A stretch of 46,171 nucleotides of DNA from a virus. A program made the translations under genes and the position numbers. The stretch lies in the IMG/VR virus record IMGVR_UViG_3300044712_002693, positions 1 to 46,171 of that record; one strand, given 5' to 3'. Shown here piece by piece: positions 1-8,013 of this stretch (position 1 is its first letter; the number at the start of each line of letters is the position of its first letter). The notes under the pieces were generated by a model. The model worked only from the letters and a program-made list of their open reading frames with translations. It had not been told where the DNA came from and did not search any database.

Positions 1-1215
1 ATGGCCATACTCACAGATACAAAAGCCCGGAACGCCAAGCCACAGGCCAAATCCTACAAATTACAGGATGGGCTCGGGCTTTTTCTTGAGGTGCGACCAT
101 CGGGCGCGAAAACATGGCGCTATCGCTATTGGATTGATGGTAAGGACGGGATATTCACCATAGGAGACTATCCGGGCGTCACTCTGGCGGAAGCAAGGAA
201 GGGGAGGGAGTGGGCTAGGGAGCAGGCAAAACTAGGCCTGAACCCAACTCAGGTCAAGGCGACCGAGAAAGCCTCGCGCATGAGCGCTGCGGCGACCACG
301 TTTGAAGTGGTGGCAAAAGAGTGGATCGAGCATAGCCACGGAAGCTGGTCGTTGGCCTACAAGATGAACATCGAGAACGTGATGTTCAAGGATGCTTATC
401 CGGTTATCGGTGCGATTCCAATCCGATCCGTTGAGGCCATCCACTTGCTCAAAGTGATCCGCGCCATTGAGAAGCGCGGGGCTCCGAGCGTAGCTGTTCT
501 ATTCCGGCTTTGGGCTGGTCAGTTATTTCGATATGCGATCATTGAACAGTACGTTACGGGCGATCCGTCAGTGGCGTTGAAAGGCGCGATCAAACGCAAG
601 CAGGTAAGACACAATCCGCCGCTGACGCAAGACGACATTCCGAAATTCGTGGCGAAGATCGAGGTCAACGGCGGCTGGCCACCGATGCGAATTGCCATGA
701 AGCTCATGCTTCTGACGTTCCTGCGGACTCAGGAACTGCGCATGGGGGAATGGTCAGAAATTGATTTCGCCGCTGCCGAGTGGCGCATTCCATCTGCGCG
801 CATGAAAATGGCGAAATACATGCTTCCGGGAGAGGTGCATATCGTTCCTTTATCGCACCAGGCGCTGGCTCTACTGCGAGAGCTTCAAAAACTGACAGGG
901 AATCGCGCCCACCTGTTCCCGAACATCCGTAACCCGAAAGACTGCATGTCGCGCACGGCAATCAACCGGGCAATTGAGCGAATGGGCTACGGAGGCGAGT
1001 TTTCAGGCCATGGTTTCCGGTCTACGGCATCAACTTTTTTGCACGAACAAGGCTGGAACGAGAATGCCATCGAGCGCCAGCTTGCGCACGCCGAGCGAGA
1101 CAAGGTTAAGGCGTCCTACAATCATGCCGAGTACCTGCCGGTGCGCCGAGAAATGATGCAGGCCTGGGCAGACTGGATTGACGGTTTGATAACGGCTAGT
1201 AAATCGCCCGGATGA
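1..1215 (+). CDS. int: Tyrosine recombinase integrase (P4 type)
   Basis: Site-specific recombinase that inserts and excises the phage chromosome. The N-terminal 90 residues match the arm-type DNA-binding domain of P4-type integrases (NAKPQAKSYKLQDGLGLFLEV). A core-binding part follows to about residue 205, then the catalytic domain. Catalytic residues are visible: Arg242 (FLRTQEL), His337 and Arg340 (HGFR), His363 (LAH) and the likely nucleophile Tyr373 (ASYNHAEYL). The 404-residue length is normal. The gene starts at the window edge, and its ribosome binding site appears only if the window is circular (GGAGG in the last 15 bases). It would follow the AlpA-like gene directly as the last gene of the rightward operon. 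Confidence 0.95.
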   Translation: MAILTDTKARNAKPQAKSYKLQDGLGLFLEVRPSGAKTWRYRYWIDGKDGIFTIGDYPGVTLAEARKGREWAREQAKLGLNPTQVKATEKASRMSAAATTFEVVAKEWIEHSHGSWSLAYKMNIENVMFKDAYPVIGAIPIRSVEAIHLLKVIRAIEKRGAPSVAVLFRLWAGQLFRYAIIEQYVTGDPSVALKGAIKRKQVRHNPPLTQDDIPKFVAKIEVNGGWPPMRIAMKLMLLTFLRTQELRMGEWSEIDFAAAEWRIPSARMKMAKYMLPGEVHIVPLSHQALALLRELQKLTGNRAHLFPNIRNPKDCMSRTAINRAIERMGYGGEFSGHGFRSTASTFLHEQGWNENAIERQLAHAERDKVKASYNHAEYLPVRREMMQAWADWIDGLITASKSPG

Positions 1216-1232
1216 AAACACACCCGGTGCTG

Positions 1233-1619
1233 TCATTTCGGCTTTTCTCCGAAATGCGAACCGCCGCCAATCCGGACTCCGGCCCAGATGCCATAGGCCC
1301 GCCATTTCGGAATCCCGGAAAGCAGACAAGCCTCGTACAGCACGGCGTCGGCTGTTTCCCGATCAACAATCACCGGGGCCGTGTAGAGGAAATCGTGGCA
1401 GACGGCAGCGGCATGCGCGATTTCGCCAAACAACAGGAAAACGCCAGGCAGCCGAGGGCATGACTCAAGATCGGTGATGAAGCCGGCCGGGACTGTGATG
1501 GTCTTGCCGGCGACATCCGATTGATAGACGAGCGGCGACTTCACGCGCCAGAGGCCGCGATATTCTGAGACGCCATCTTCGATAAGCTCAATTTCGAGCG
1601 GAGTCAGAAACTTGCTCAT
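1233..1619 (-). CDS. DUF1353 family phage protein
   Basis: A 128-residue protein matching the DUF1353 family, small proteins commonly found at the end of phage structural or lysis modules. Family-like segments are ITVPAGFITDLESCPR near residue 40 and HAAAVCHDFLYT near residue 69. Its biochemical role is unknown. It is the last gene of the leftward late operon and its ATG overlaps the stop of the upstream lipoprotein gene (ATGA). It converges on the integrase with only 17 bases between the two stops. Confidence 0.8.
   Translation of the reverse strand: MSKFLTPLEIELIEDGVSEYRGLWRVKSPLVYQSDVAGKTITVPAGFITDLESCPRLPGVFLLFGEIAHAAAVCHDFLYTAPVIVDRETADAVLYEACLLSGIPKWRAYGIWAGVRIGGGSHFGEKPK
1234..1310. 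repeat. CATTTCGG inverted and direct repeats after int, candidate attP area
   Basis: CATTTCGG at 1234-1241 forms a perfect 8-bp inverted repeat with CCGAAATG at 1249-1256 (7-base loop). A third copy in direct orientation lies near 1303-1310. The repeats begin 19 bases after the integrase stop and overlap the 3' end of the convergent gene. They could be integrase arm sites or a convergent transcription stop. No tRNA end is recognisable here, so the attachment core is not identified. Confidence 0.35.
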
Positions 1620-2008
1620 GGCGCAATTCCGGGCTGAATCAGCGGAACGATGGCCGCCTCGGTCAGCGCAATGGCGATCCGTGCGCCCTGCTTGTCTGCG
1701 TCAGGAATCGGCATCAAGTCGATGATCTTGATCAGCGGCGGCAGCCCCTTCGTCGCCAGGTCGTGCAGGTCTGACAATTTCACCGACAAGCCGCCAGCGC
1801 AAACCGTGTTGATGATCGGCGAGGCAATAGCAAGGTCAGCTTCGAGAGCAGGATCGAGCGTGCCGTGAACCGCAAGCACCGTGGTGACCATCTGAAGGCT
1901 TGGACAAACCCGTACAGCCACTTCTGCGGGGGTTGGTGCTGGCTGGCCTTGAATGGTCGAGCATGCAGCGAGAGCGACTGCAGCGAGGATGCAGATAAGA
2001 CGTTTCAT
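1616..2008 (-). CDS. Predicted lipoprotein in the lysis module
   Basis: A 130-residue protein with a lipoprotein signal peptide: MKRLICILAAVALAAC, where LAAC is a lipobox and Cys16 the likely lipidated residue. The rest has no membrane segment and looks mostly helical (VKLSDLHDLATKGLPPLIKIIDL). Its start overlaps the end of the upstream holin-like gene by 4 bases. The position among lysis genes suggests a role at the outer membrane during lysis or release, but no specific family is recognised. Function is inferred from context only. Confidence 0.75.
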   Translation of the reverse strand: MKRLICILAAVALAACSTIQGQPAPTPAEVAVRVCPSLQMVTTVLAVHGTLDPALEADLAIASPIINTVCAGGLSVKLSDLHDLATKGLPPLIKIIDLMPIPDADKQGARIAIALTEAAIVPLIQPGIAP

Positions 2009-2202
2009 TGGGATTGCTCCTTGTGTGACTGGTCAGAGGAAGAAGGCATATCGCGCAGCGCCAATCCGATTGTTCCGGTGGCGATCACGACATTGAATTT
2101 CAGGAAGTCAGCACGCAACGACGGGTCGGCATAGGCCATGAAAGCCCATACGGCGTAGCTCACGATGCCGAGCAGGATTTGCAACTTGGTTTTAAGTGGC
2201 AT
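2005..2202 (-). CDS. Small membrane protein, holin candidate
   Basis: A 65-residue protein with a hydrophobic segment at about residues 9-25 (LLGIVSYAVWAFMAY), a second weaker hydrophobic stretch (FNVVIATGTIGLAL) and a charged C-terminal tail. This size and topology fit a small two-helix phage holin that would open the inner membrane for the endolysin. A strong ribosome binding site (AGGAGG, 5 bases before ATG) overlaps the stop codon of the tiny lipoprotein gene upstream. Assignment rests on topology and on neighbours, since holins are poorly conserved. Confidence 0.6.
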   Translation of the reverse strand: MPLKTKLQILLGIVSYAVWAFMAYADPSLRADFLKFNVVIATGTIGLALRDMPSSSDQSHKEQSQ

Positions 2203-2211
2203 GATTGCCTC

Positions 2212-2331
2212 CTAGTATTTGCAATGAAGTCCGAACGTTTCTGCGTCTTCGTGCTCAAGCGAAACCCATGGGCTACATGATGCGCAGCCGGAAAGCGCCA
2301 GGCAGATCAGCACGGCGGCCACCCTACGCAT
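2212..2331 (-). CDS. Tiny 39-residue lipoprotein, possible outer spanin
   Basis: A 39-residue frame encodes MRRVAAVLICLALSGCASC followed by about 20 more residues ending in HCKY. LALSGC is a good lipobox with Cys16 as the lipidated residue. The mature peptide would be only about 24 residues long. It begins 8 bases inside the end of the HNH gene and ends at the ribosome binding site of the holin-like gene, so it fits the tight gene packing. Very small lipoproteins in lysis cassettes are often outer spanins (Rz1-like), but this one lacks the usual proline-rich tail. Confidence 0.6.
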   Translation of the reverse strand: MRRVAAVLICLALSGCASCSPWVSLEHEDAETFGLHCKY

Positions 2332-2683
2332 CGACCAGCGGCCGGGATTTTATGCGTTCGGACCAGTAAGCCGAATCAGCGACCACGTTCGGGTTGAAAC
2401 TCTTGTAAGACCCGAGATGTCCGGCTGCCAGGTGGCAATTGATGCCGCCCTTTCCGGACTCGCAAAGAGTGATGAAGTTGGTTGGCTCCAACTCAAGCTC
2501 AGGGTGGAGATGAAAAGGCCGTATGTGATGCACCTCAAGGTGCTCGGTGCCACCACAGACTGCGCAATTCGGGTGTTCTTCCAGGTGATGCTTACGAACT
2601 GCAGGCCACTGGCTTGAGCGCTTCACGTTGGATGGGTGTTTGCCCTCGGCAACATCGAGGATGTGCTTGATAACTTCCATCAA
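2324..2683 (-). CDS. HNH endonuclease
   Basis: A 119-residue HNH nuclease. Zinc-binding and catalytic elements are visible: CAVCGG (near residue 40), HLEVHHIRPFHLHPE (near 48) and FITLCE with NCH (near 70-83). Phage HNH proteins near terminase genes help DNA packaging; here the gene lies between the endolysin and the lysis lipoprotein, so it may instead be a free-standing mobile nuclease or have a packaging role from a distance. Its ATG overlaps the endolysin stop (ATGA). Confidence 0.85.
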   Translation of the reverse strand: MMEVIKHILDVAEGKHPSNVKRSSQWPAVRKHHLEEHPNCAVCGGTEHLEVHHIRPFHLHPELELEPTNFITLCESGKGGINCHLAAGHLGSYKSFNPNVVADSAYWSERIKSRPLVDA

Positions 2684-3144
2684 GCCACTTCATCGTACTG
2701 GTCAAGCTTGTGGGACCGGATGACAGCGATGATCTTGTCCGCGTAGCGCGGATCGGTGGCATATCCAGCAATGGCGATCTGCCGCGCAAAATCTTCTCCG
2801 GTGCGCCTTCCTGTCATCGCCAGCCGATAGCGCGGATTGAGCGCGAAGAACTTTGCCCGGTCATTGATCGATGCCAGCCAGCCTGGATATTTCCGCCAGC
2901 CGGCCGTAACGGTCACCCATTGGCCTTTCAAGAATTCCCGTGTCGGCATGTACAAAACAGGGCCACTCCAGCTTCCGTCTGCCTTCACGCCGAACAGATT
3001 GAACGCCTGTTTTGCCAGTTGCGACTCGCCCCAACCAGACTCAAGCGCCGCCTGGGCAATCGTGAAGCTGGCCGGGATGCCGGTTATGTGCGCCGACTCC
3101 TGCGCAGCCGGGCCGATGGCGACAATGAATTCACGCGGCGTCAT
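2680..3144 (-). CDS. Endolysin, FlgJ-like glucosaminidase
   Basis: A 154-residue enzyme of the mannosyl-glycoprotein endo-beta-N-acetylglucosaminidase family (glycoside hydrolase family 73), which cuts peptidoglycan. Matching segments are IPASFTIAQAALESGWGES with the likely catalytic Glu, AFNLFGVKADGSW, and FLKGQWVTVTAGWRKYP. The chosen ATG at 3144 overlaps the stop of the upstream gene (ATGA); an open frame runs 38 codons further upstream but that part overlaps the upstream gene. No signal peptide is seen, so it needs a holin to reach the wall. Confidence 0.88.
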   Translation of the reverse strand: MTPREFIVAIGPAAQESAHITGIPASFTIAQAALESGWGESQLAKQAFNLFGVKADGSWSGPVLYMPTREFLKGQWVTVTAGWRKYPGWLASINDRAKFFALNPRYRLAMTGRRTGEDFARQIAIAGYATDPRYADKIIAVIRSHKLDQYDEVA

Positions 3145-3470
3145 GACAACCTCTTCAGAAAGGCAAGTATTTTTGGCCCGGCATCGGACAGGAAAAACCA
3201 AAGAGCCGAGACAGTGAATACAACACCACCAACGAAGGTTTTCTGCCTGTCCTGCCATATCTGCATGTCCAGCATCTGTTCGTTCATGCGTGACATCATC
3301 TGCAGGAGGCCAGGAGGAACATTCGCCTCCTTGTCCTCTTTTCTGAAAACCGCGTCATAGAGCGCCTGCTGCTGGTGCTGCTCAATTTTTTCAGTTTCCA
3401 TATGAGACTTGAACTCGTTGTGAAACTCTTCGAGCTTGTCGTCGCTCCATCGGGCTTTTTCTGCTGTCAT
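3141..3470 (-). CDS. Membrane-anchored lysis-module protein
   Basis: A 109-residue protein with a long charged helical N-terminal part (residues 1-75) and one C-terminal membrane helix, near TFVGGVVFTVSALWFFLSDAG. The start at 3470 is chosen because AGGAAA lies just upstream; the longer open frame runs into a terminator. It is directly upstream of the endolysin with overlapping stop and start codons. A holin-like or anti-holin-like role is possible from topology and place, but no family is recognised. Confidence 0.65.
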   Translation of the reverse strand: MTAEKARWSDDKLEEFHNEFKSHMETEKIEQHQQQALYDAVFRKEDKEANVPPGLLQMMSRMNEQMLDMQIWQDRQKTFVGGVVFTVSALWFFLSDAGPKILAFLKRLS

Positions 3471-3491
3471 TGGATTTCCTGATCCAGAAAT

Positions 3492-3515
3492 GAAAAAACC
3501 GCCCGGGGGCGGTTT
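3492..3515 (-). terminator. Intrinsic terminator before the lysis genes
   Basis: On the minus strand AACCGCC and GGCGGTT form a 7-bp stem with a 4-base loop, followed by a run of six T. It separates the tail fibre assembly gene from the lysis cassette. Confidence 0.8.
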
Positions 3516-3546
3516 GTAGTGGTGGTGTTGAATTACAGATGGCGAA

Positions 3547-3948
3547 TCATGGAGCAACAGGCAACGATGCGATGAATTCATCAACGGAAGGGAGCGCCGA
3601 CGTTCCTGCCTTTACTGCGTTGAGTAGCTTGTAAGCCTGGGCATTGCATTCGTCCATCCACGTTCCAAATGCCTCGGCCTTAGCCTGCCACGGGTTTGGA
3701 AATCCGGCGCGGAGGGCAAATGTGAACCGATCTCGCCAGCGGTCAGCTTTTGCCACTGCGTCAAGATGAGCATCAAGCGCGCTTTCGTACTGGGCGATGA
3801 TCGAGTTTCGTTCAGCGACAACATCAAGAGACCACTGATCGTTGGCAAAAACATGAAATGGCGACGGTCTCTGATCAACCTCGGAATCATCCTGGCCAAT
3901 ACGATCACCCTCGTAATAACAACCCTCTTTATTGATAAAGCATCCCAT
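3547..3948 (-). CDS. Tail fibre assembly-like protein
   Basis: A 133-residue protein placed directly after the tail fibre gene, the usual place of a fibre chaperone. Its C-terminal half (WMDECNAQAYKLLNAVKAGT, then PSVDEFIASLPVAP) resembles the C-terminal part of phage tail fibre assembly proteins. The ATG at 3948 is preferred, with a G-rich ribosome binding site; an in-frame GTG at 3957 overlapping the fibre stop is an alternative. Confidence 0.65.
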   Translation of the reverse strand: MGCFINKEGCYYEGDRIGQDDSEVDQRPSPFHVFANDQWSLDVVAERNSIIAQYESALDAHLDAVAKADRWRDRFTFALRAGFPNPWQAKAEAFGTWMDECNAQAYKLLNAVKAGTSALPSVDEFIASLPVAP

Positions 3949-3950
3949 GA

Positions 3951-5741
3951 TTACCACCCCCGATTAACGCGAAGAATCATTTTCCAGTTGGTGACTGCGA
4001 CCGCTAAAGCTGCAGCGGTTGTCTTGTTTTGAAGTGCTATATTTGCCGAGCCAGACAAAACCCGCACCGTTGATGTGTCTACTCCGACACCGAGGATCGA
4101 GTCGGCGACAGACGTCACACCATCCAACCAACGGGGAACCTCATCACCGACCGACCAGCCATTATTCGCAGTGACGCATTTAAGCGCGTACTCAACACGA
4201 GGGATGATTCCAGCGCCGATCTGATGGTTGTACGAAAACACCGTCGAGGAAGCCAGCGTTGCTGACTGGATGATGTTCTGCCCCATGTAGGCATAGGCGA
4301 CGGTGCTTGTCACCGTACCAGCCCCGGTTACAGCCTCTCCAACGAACACTCGATATGTCTGCGGCGCTGCCGCACCATTACCGACGAACATCTGCATTTG
4401 TGCGATGTTGAAGGTAGCCTGGTTTGCTGCCACAGAAGGCGTGCCACCTTGCTGATAAATCGGCAACACCGTCGTGCTACCAGGTGTCAGCGCGCCATTG
4501 GCCGCCACATCAACAAAGAGGTAGTTCGTTGCATTCGCGGTCAGGCCGGACCATGTCATGTTCGCCGTGCTAATTCCGACACGGTCAAGCGCGCCAGTGC
4601 TATTAAAGCCGTTGGCAGACGCGACGACGAATGGCGATCCGGCCGAGACATTCTGACTGGTCAACGACAGGCTTGCCGATGTCGCAGGGAGGAACGAAGG
4701 AAGGCCGCTTGTATCGACCGGCCCGCCGAGAACGGTTTGCCGAACAGAAACAGATGGAATAGAGGCTGTAATCGAAACGCCTGTAGCCGGGTTTAGCAGC
4801 ACCCACTTGTCGAGCGTTGCGTCGTACTGCAATTCGATCCAGTGGCCGCCGCCCGCAATGTCACCAACAGCTAGCGCAGCACCGGCACCCTTGACGATAG
4901 TCTTTGCCGCAATCACTCCGCTGGCCGGGGTGAAGGTCGGTGTGGTTGTCGCGTTGGCCGATCCGGCTCGGACGTATAGCGTCATTCCGTTGGTAAGCGA
5001 CGCGATGCCCGGGGTGTAAATTCCGGTGATCGCGTCGGCTGTGCCGCCGGCCGCTGAAATGTTGCATGCATTGCCTTGAAGGCCACCGACGATCAGCCCG
5101 AGAGCCGGAAGAATCTGAGCCGCCGAATATTGCGTGATATTGCCGGCGAGAATCTGGGTCTGCCCGTTGGCGACGGTGACGACATATGCGCCAACATATC
5201 CAGCGTCCGGAGCGGGCGTAACCTGGCTGCCGGTGGTTGCAGCAACACCGGCCTTTGCCACGATGCTGGCGACACCCTTGCGCACGGTGTTCTGTGCGGT
5301 GCCGGCATTGGCCGGCCCGGAGTAAGCCTGCGACGGGTTGCTGGCGTTGTAGTAGGGGAGCACGACGGCATTCGCGTCGCTGTCCTGGTAGGCAATTTCG
5401 ATCAGGTAATTGATGCTCTGGCCTGCGGTTGCGGGGGCCGGGCAGTTGAGCGTTACCTGATCGAGCGAAATGCCCTGCTTGAGAATCTGGTGAGTCGTGT
5501 CCGCAGCCAGCGAGGAATAGGCAGTGCCATCGATGTTAGACAGTGTGTAGATTTCGCCAGGGGCGCAATAGACCTGCAGGGATGCCGGCCCGGTCGGCGT
5601 GACGGCAAAGCCATTCAGCATCGTGGCAGTACCGAGGATTGCCGCTGCCAACTTCGACAGGCCGACCATCGCGTTCTTGTTCGTGTTCAGGAGGTCAGTT
5701 TCCAGCGGGATTGCGCCGGGATAGACGATTTGCCGATCCAT
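3951..5741 (-). CDS. Tail fibre protein
   Basis: A 596-residue protein, rich in Ala, Gly, Ser and Thr, right after the tail protein I gene. The N-terminal 200 residues (start MDRQIVYPGAIPLETDLLN, with NKNAMVGLSKLAAAILG) resemble the baseplate-attachment part of phage tail fibres. The remainder is low in charge, as in trimeric beta-structured fibres. It should bind the host surface. No DGR-type variable repeat is seen in it. A ribosome binding site GGAG precedes the ATG and a terminator lies just upstream. Confidence 0.8.
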   Translation of the reverse strand: MDRQIVYPGAIPLETDLLNTNKNAMVGLSKLAAAILGTATMLNGFAVTPTGPASLQVYCAPGEIYTLSNIDGTAYSSLAADTTHQILKQGISLDQVTLNCPAPATAGQSINYLIEIAYQDSDANAVVLPYYNASNPSQAYSGPANAGTAQNTVRKGVASIVAKAGVAATTGSQVTPAPDAGYVGAYVVTVANGQTQILAGNITQYSAAQILPALGLIVGGLQGNACNISAAGGTADAITGIYTPGIASLTNGMTLYVRAGSANATTTPTFTPASGVIAAKTIVKGAGAALAVGDIAGGGHWIELQYDATLDKWVLLNPATGVSITASIPSVSVRQTVLGGPVDTSGLPSFLPATSASLSLTSQNVSAGSPFVVASANGFNSTGALDRVGISTANMTWSGLTANATNYLFVDVAANGALTPGSTTVLPIYQQGGTPSVAANQATFNIAQMQMFVGNGAAAPQTYRVFVGEAVTGAGTVTSTVAYAYMGQNIIQSATLASSTVFSYNHQIGAGIIPRVEYALKCVTANNGWSVGDEVPRWLDGVTSVADSILGVGVDTSTVRVLSGSANIALQNKTTAAALAVAVTNWKMILRVNRGW

Positions 5742-5754
5742 GGGGTTGCTCCAA

Positions 5755-5780
5755 TAAAAAAAGGCGCCCGGAGGCGCCTT
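5755..5780 (-). terminator. Intrinsic terminator before the tail fibre gene
   Basis: On the minus strand AAGGCGCC and GGCGCCTT form an 8-bp stem around TCCG, followed by a run of T. It lies between the tail protein I gene and the fibre gene. Confidence 0.85.
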
Positions 5781-5804
5781 GTGGTGGTTGTTTTAACCTA
5801 TGAG

Positions 5805-6482
5805 TTAATTATTGATACGCGTCCAAACAGCCGTTGCCGCCGGCTTCACGCTGTCGATCGCGGCGTAAATGTCGGCGTCGGTTACAGCGCCTTGAATCAT
5901 CGACAACGCCGCATATTCAATCTGAGCCGAGGTTCCGTAGCCGCCGGGCCCGGGGCCGCCGACTGCTCCGCCATACCCGGCAACGTTCGGAATGCCAACT
6001 CCGCTAGGCCGGTAGGCCGTCACGAATGCTTGGTATGGAATCAGAATCGAGCCATAGCCGCCGGCCATGCCGTACCCGATCAGCGGGCCGCCGTAGCTAC
6101 CAGTGTCGAGCGGTCGTTGCGGCTCGAAAACAACCGGCGCTCTGCCGGTCAGGTCTTTCAATACCGTAATGATTGCCCAGCGCGTCGCCCGTTCCCGGAA
6201 CAAGTTGATGATGATCCGCGCCCGGAATGAGGCGTCGCTCTGGTTCGATGCTCGAATCAATGTTGCTCCGAAGAAGTCGGCCGCGATCATGTCGAGCCAT
6301 CCGTCCGTTGCCGTCTTGATTCTGGTCTGTAGCCGGGTATAGGCGATCAGCGAGTAAATTAAGCTGGCCGCCCAAGCCAAGCCTTGCAGCAACGCATCGC
6401 GCACAGTTGATCCATCACCGAACCAGCGTGGCATAAGCGATTTCAGCCGAGCAAAAACATCCGATTGATCGCCTGTTTCCAT
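5805..6482 (-). CDS. Baseplate or tail protein I-like
   Basis: A 225-residue protein between the baseplate J gene and the fibre gene, the position of the P2 gpI family. The N-terminal region (LAWAASLIYSLIAYTRLQTRIKTATDGWLDMIA) and the segment FRARIIINLFRERATRWAIITVLKDLTGR match phage tail proteins of this group. The middle is Gly- and Tyr-rich (YGGAVGGPGPGGYGT). It probably links the fibre to the baseplate. Its ATG follows the upstream TAA directly (TAAATG). Confidence 0.75.
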   Translation of the reverse strand: METGDQSDVFARLKSLMPRWFGDGSTVRDALLQGLAWAASLIYSLIAYTRLQTRIKTATDGWLDMIAADFFGATLIRASNQSDASFRARIIINLFRERATRWAIITVLKDLTGRAPVVFEPQRPLDTGSYGGPLIGYGMAGGYGSILIPYQAFVTAYRPSGVGIPNVAGYGGAVGGPGPGGYGTSAQIEYAALSMIQGAVTDADIYAAIDSVKPAATAVWTRINN

Positions 6483-7607
6483 TTATGCCACCCCAACCGT
6501 TCCGGCCTTTATTACCTGCTGCGAGGTTGCCGGCAGGTCCGCTGTTGATCCGTTCAGTGTCACCCCTGTGACGTTGGTCACGCCGGGCGATGCGTCGTAA
6601 GCGACCTGCGTCAGCCTGGAGAACGAAAGTGATTGCCCTAGCACCAACGCGTTGATGTAGTTTTGGATCGCCGTATTTACCAGAGAGGCCGTGGCCGTGT
6701 GGTCATAGCCGGCCGCTGTTGTGATGGTCATGGCGACGTTGGCTGTCAGAACAACCGGAGCAAATACGCCGAATGTGGAAGTGAAAGGCCGAACAGCATC
6801 TACCGCGTTCGATACCGTCGAAAGGAATGTGCCGGTCGGGTATCCTGTTCCGTCGTCGACCACGACATAGAAATAGCCGTACTGCGTGGCTCCTGCATAA
6901 TTCTGGTTCTCGACGAGCGCATAGCTAACGCCAGATTTCAGCGATGTGATTGCATAGCCGATGGCCCCCTTGGTCGCCTTCGATAGGCTTGCCACCCATG
7001 CAACGAACCTTATTCGAAGGCCGGCATCCGACTCGGCATCTGCCCCGTTGGTCAATGCTGCTGCATTCGTGACAGTGTCGACGCCAGAGATTGCTTGGCC
7101 TATTGTGTTGATGCCGCCGATTACCGCATTTCCACCAGTTCCGCCAACAAGCGCCTGAACAGGAACGTTGATACTCGAAACGCCAGCGGCCAGAACATAG
7201 CCACCTAGCGTTGCGCTGTAATTTGCGCTTGTTGCATCAAGTGTTACTGCATATGCCTGGGAGCCGTCAGAGCTTTGCACCGCGGCCCCGATTGGAACAA
7301 CGGCCTGCTGCGTTGCTGTGAATCGGGCGAATGTAACAAAGCCGGTTGCATTGGTCGCGGCCAGGCGCGACAGCCCAAAGTCGCCAACCCAACTATCCAG
7401 ATCGGCGCCGCTGCTGGTCGCCGCCCTGGTGATGGCCAGAACCTGAAGAATCAAGCCCTGCAGCCACAGGATTACCGCGGCGTTTGCCTCGACGACGGCC
7501 CGCAGGATGCTGCCAACCGTCAGATCAACCAGCGCCGATGCTGCGCCCTGAATGGCAGTAACCTGATTTCTGACAAGCGTCGTGAAGTCTTGCGTGGTGA
7601 TTGCCAT
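6483..7607 (-). CDS. Baseplate assembly protein J
   Basis: A 374-residue baseplate wedge protein of the gpJ/Mu gp47 family. Typical features are the N-terminal helix pair with VGSILRAVVEANAAVILWLQ, the GADAESDAGLRIRF segment near residue 190, and a C-terminal domain with repeated beta structure. It sits between gp25/W and gpI homologues, the standard order for contractile tails. The ATG is preceded by only a weak ribosome binding site. Confidence 0.9.
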   Translation of the reverse strand: MAITTQDFTTLVRNQVTAIQGAASALVDLTVGSILRAVVEANAAVILWLQGLILQVLAITRAATSSGADLDSWVGDFGLSRLAATNATGFVTFARFTATQQAVVPIGAAVQSSDGSQAYAVTLDATSANYSATLGGYVLAAGVSSINVPVQALVGGTGGNAVIGGINTIGQAISGVDTVTNAAALTNGADAESDAGLRIRFVAWVASLSKATKGAIGYAITSLKSGVSYALVENQNYAGATQYGYFYVVVDDGTGYPTGTFLSTVSNAVDAVRPFTSTFGVFAPVVLTANVAMTITTAAGYDHTATASLVNTAIQNYINALVLGQSLSFSRLTQVAYDASPGVTNVTGVTLNGSTADLPATSQQVIKAGTVGVA

Positions 7608-7611
7608 GGAG

Positions 7612-8013
7612 TTACCTATTCACTGAGAAGCTTAGAGCGACGGGCGTCTTCGATACCGCATCGATATATCGGATTGATACCGACAATCCTGCGTTGATCG
7701 CCTGGACTTCGATTTGCGGCTCCGGATTTTTGGCGACAACATCCTCGAGCAGAATTTGCCCTCGTATCAGCGCACGAATTTTCGGAATGTCCGCCGTGTC
7801 ACCAATTTTGCGCTGCAGGCCGGCGCCGTAGTCTGGATGAAAAATGTAGTCTGGCGGCAGGATGTCGCCATTCGGCAATACCTCACGCGGATTGGTCACC
7901 AGCCGGCGAATAATGCGCTGCTGACCACGAATGGTCCCATCAATCGGCTGCAAGTCGCCCGTAGACGAAACGCCCACGTCGCCGCCGACGTAGTGGAAAA
8001 GGTCGTTCATCAT
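7612..8013 (-). CDS. Baseplate protein W, T4 gp25-like
   Basis: A 133-residue protein of the gp25/gpW family that starts sheath assembly at the baseplate. The family-like segment is QQRIIRRLVTNPREVLPNG followed by a Tyr/Asp/Gly-rich stretch HPDYGAGLQRKIGD. It overlaps the upstream spike gene by 4 bases and lies before baseplate J. Confidence 0.88.
   Translation of the reverse strand: MMNDLFHYVGGDVGVSSTGDLQPIDGTIRGQQRIIRRLVTNPREVLPNGDILPPDYIFHPDYGAGLQRKIGDTADIPKIRALIRGQILLEDVVAKNPEPQIEVQAINAGLSVSIRYIDAVSKTPVALSFSVNR

Noticed and set aside
1200-1330. tRNA gene or tRNA fragment as attachment site
   Set aside because: A TTCGGAATCCCGG stretch near 1305 looks a little like a T-arm, but no acceptor stem or CCA end is found around it.
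3951-5741. Possible DGR target in the tail fibre
   Set aside because: I looked for the invariant TR segments (GCGCTCATCCGGGGCGG and the end GTCGGCTTCCGCTG) and found them only at VR1, VR2 and the TR.
5076-6230. Plus-strand open frame of 384 codons opposite tail fibre and gpI genes
   Set aside because: It is antisense to two well-supported tail genes, has Arg- and Cys-rich composition and no ribosome binding site. It is a shadow of GC-rich coding.
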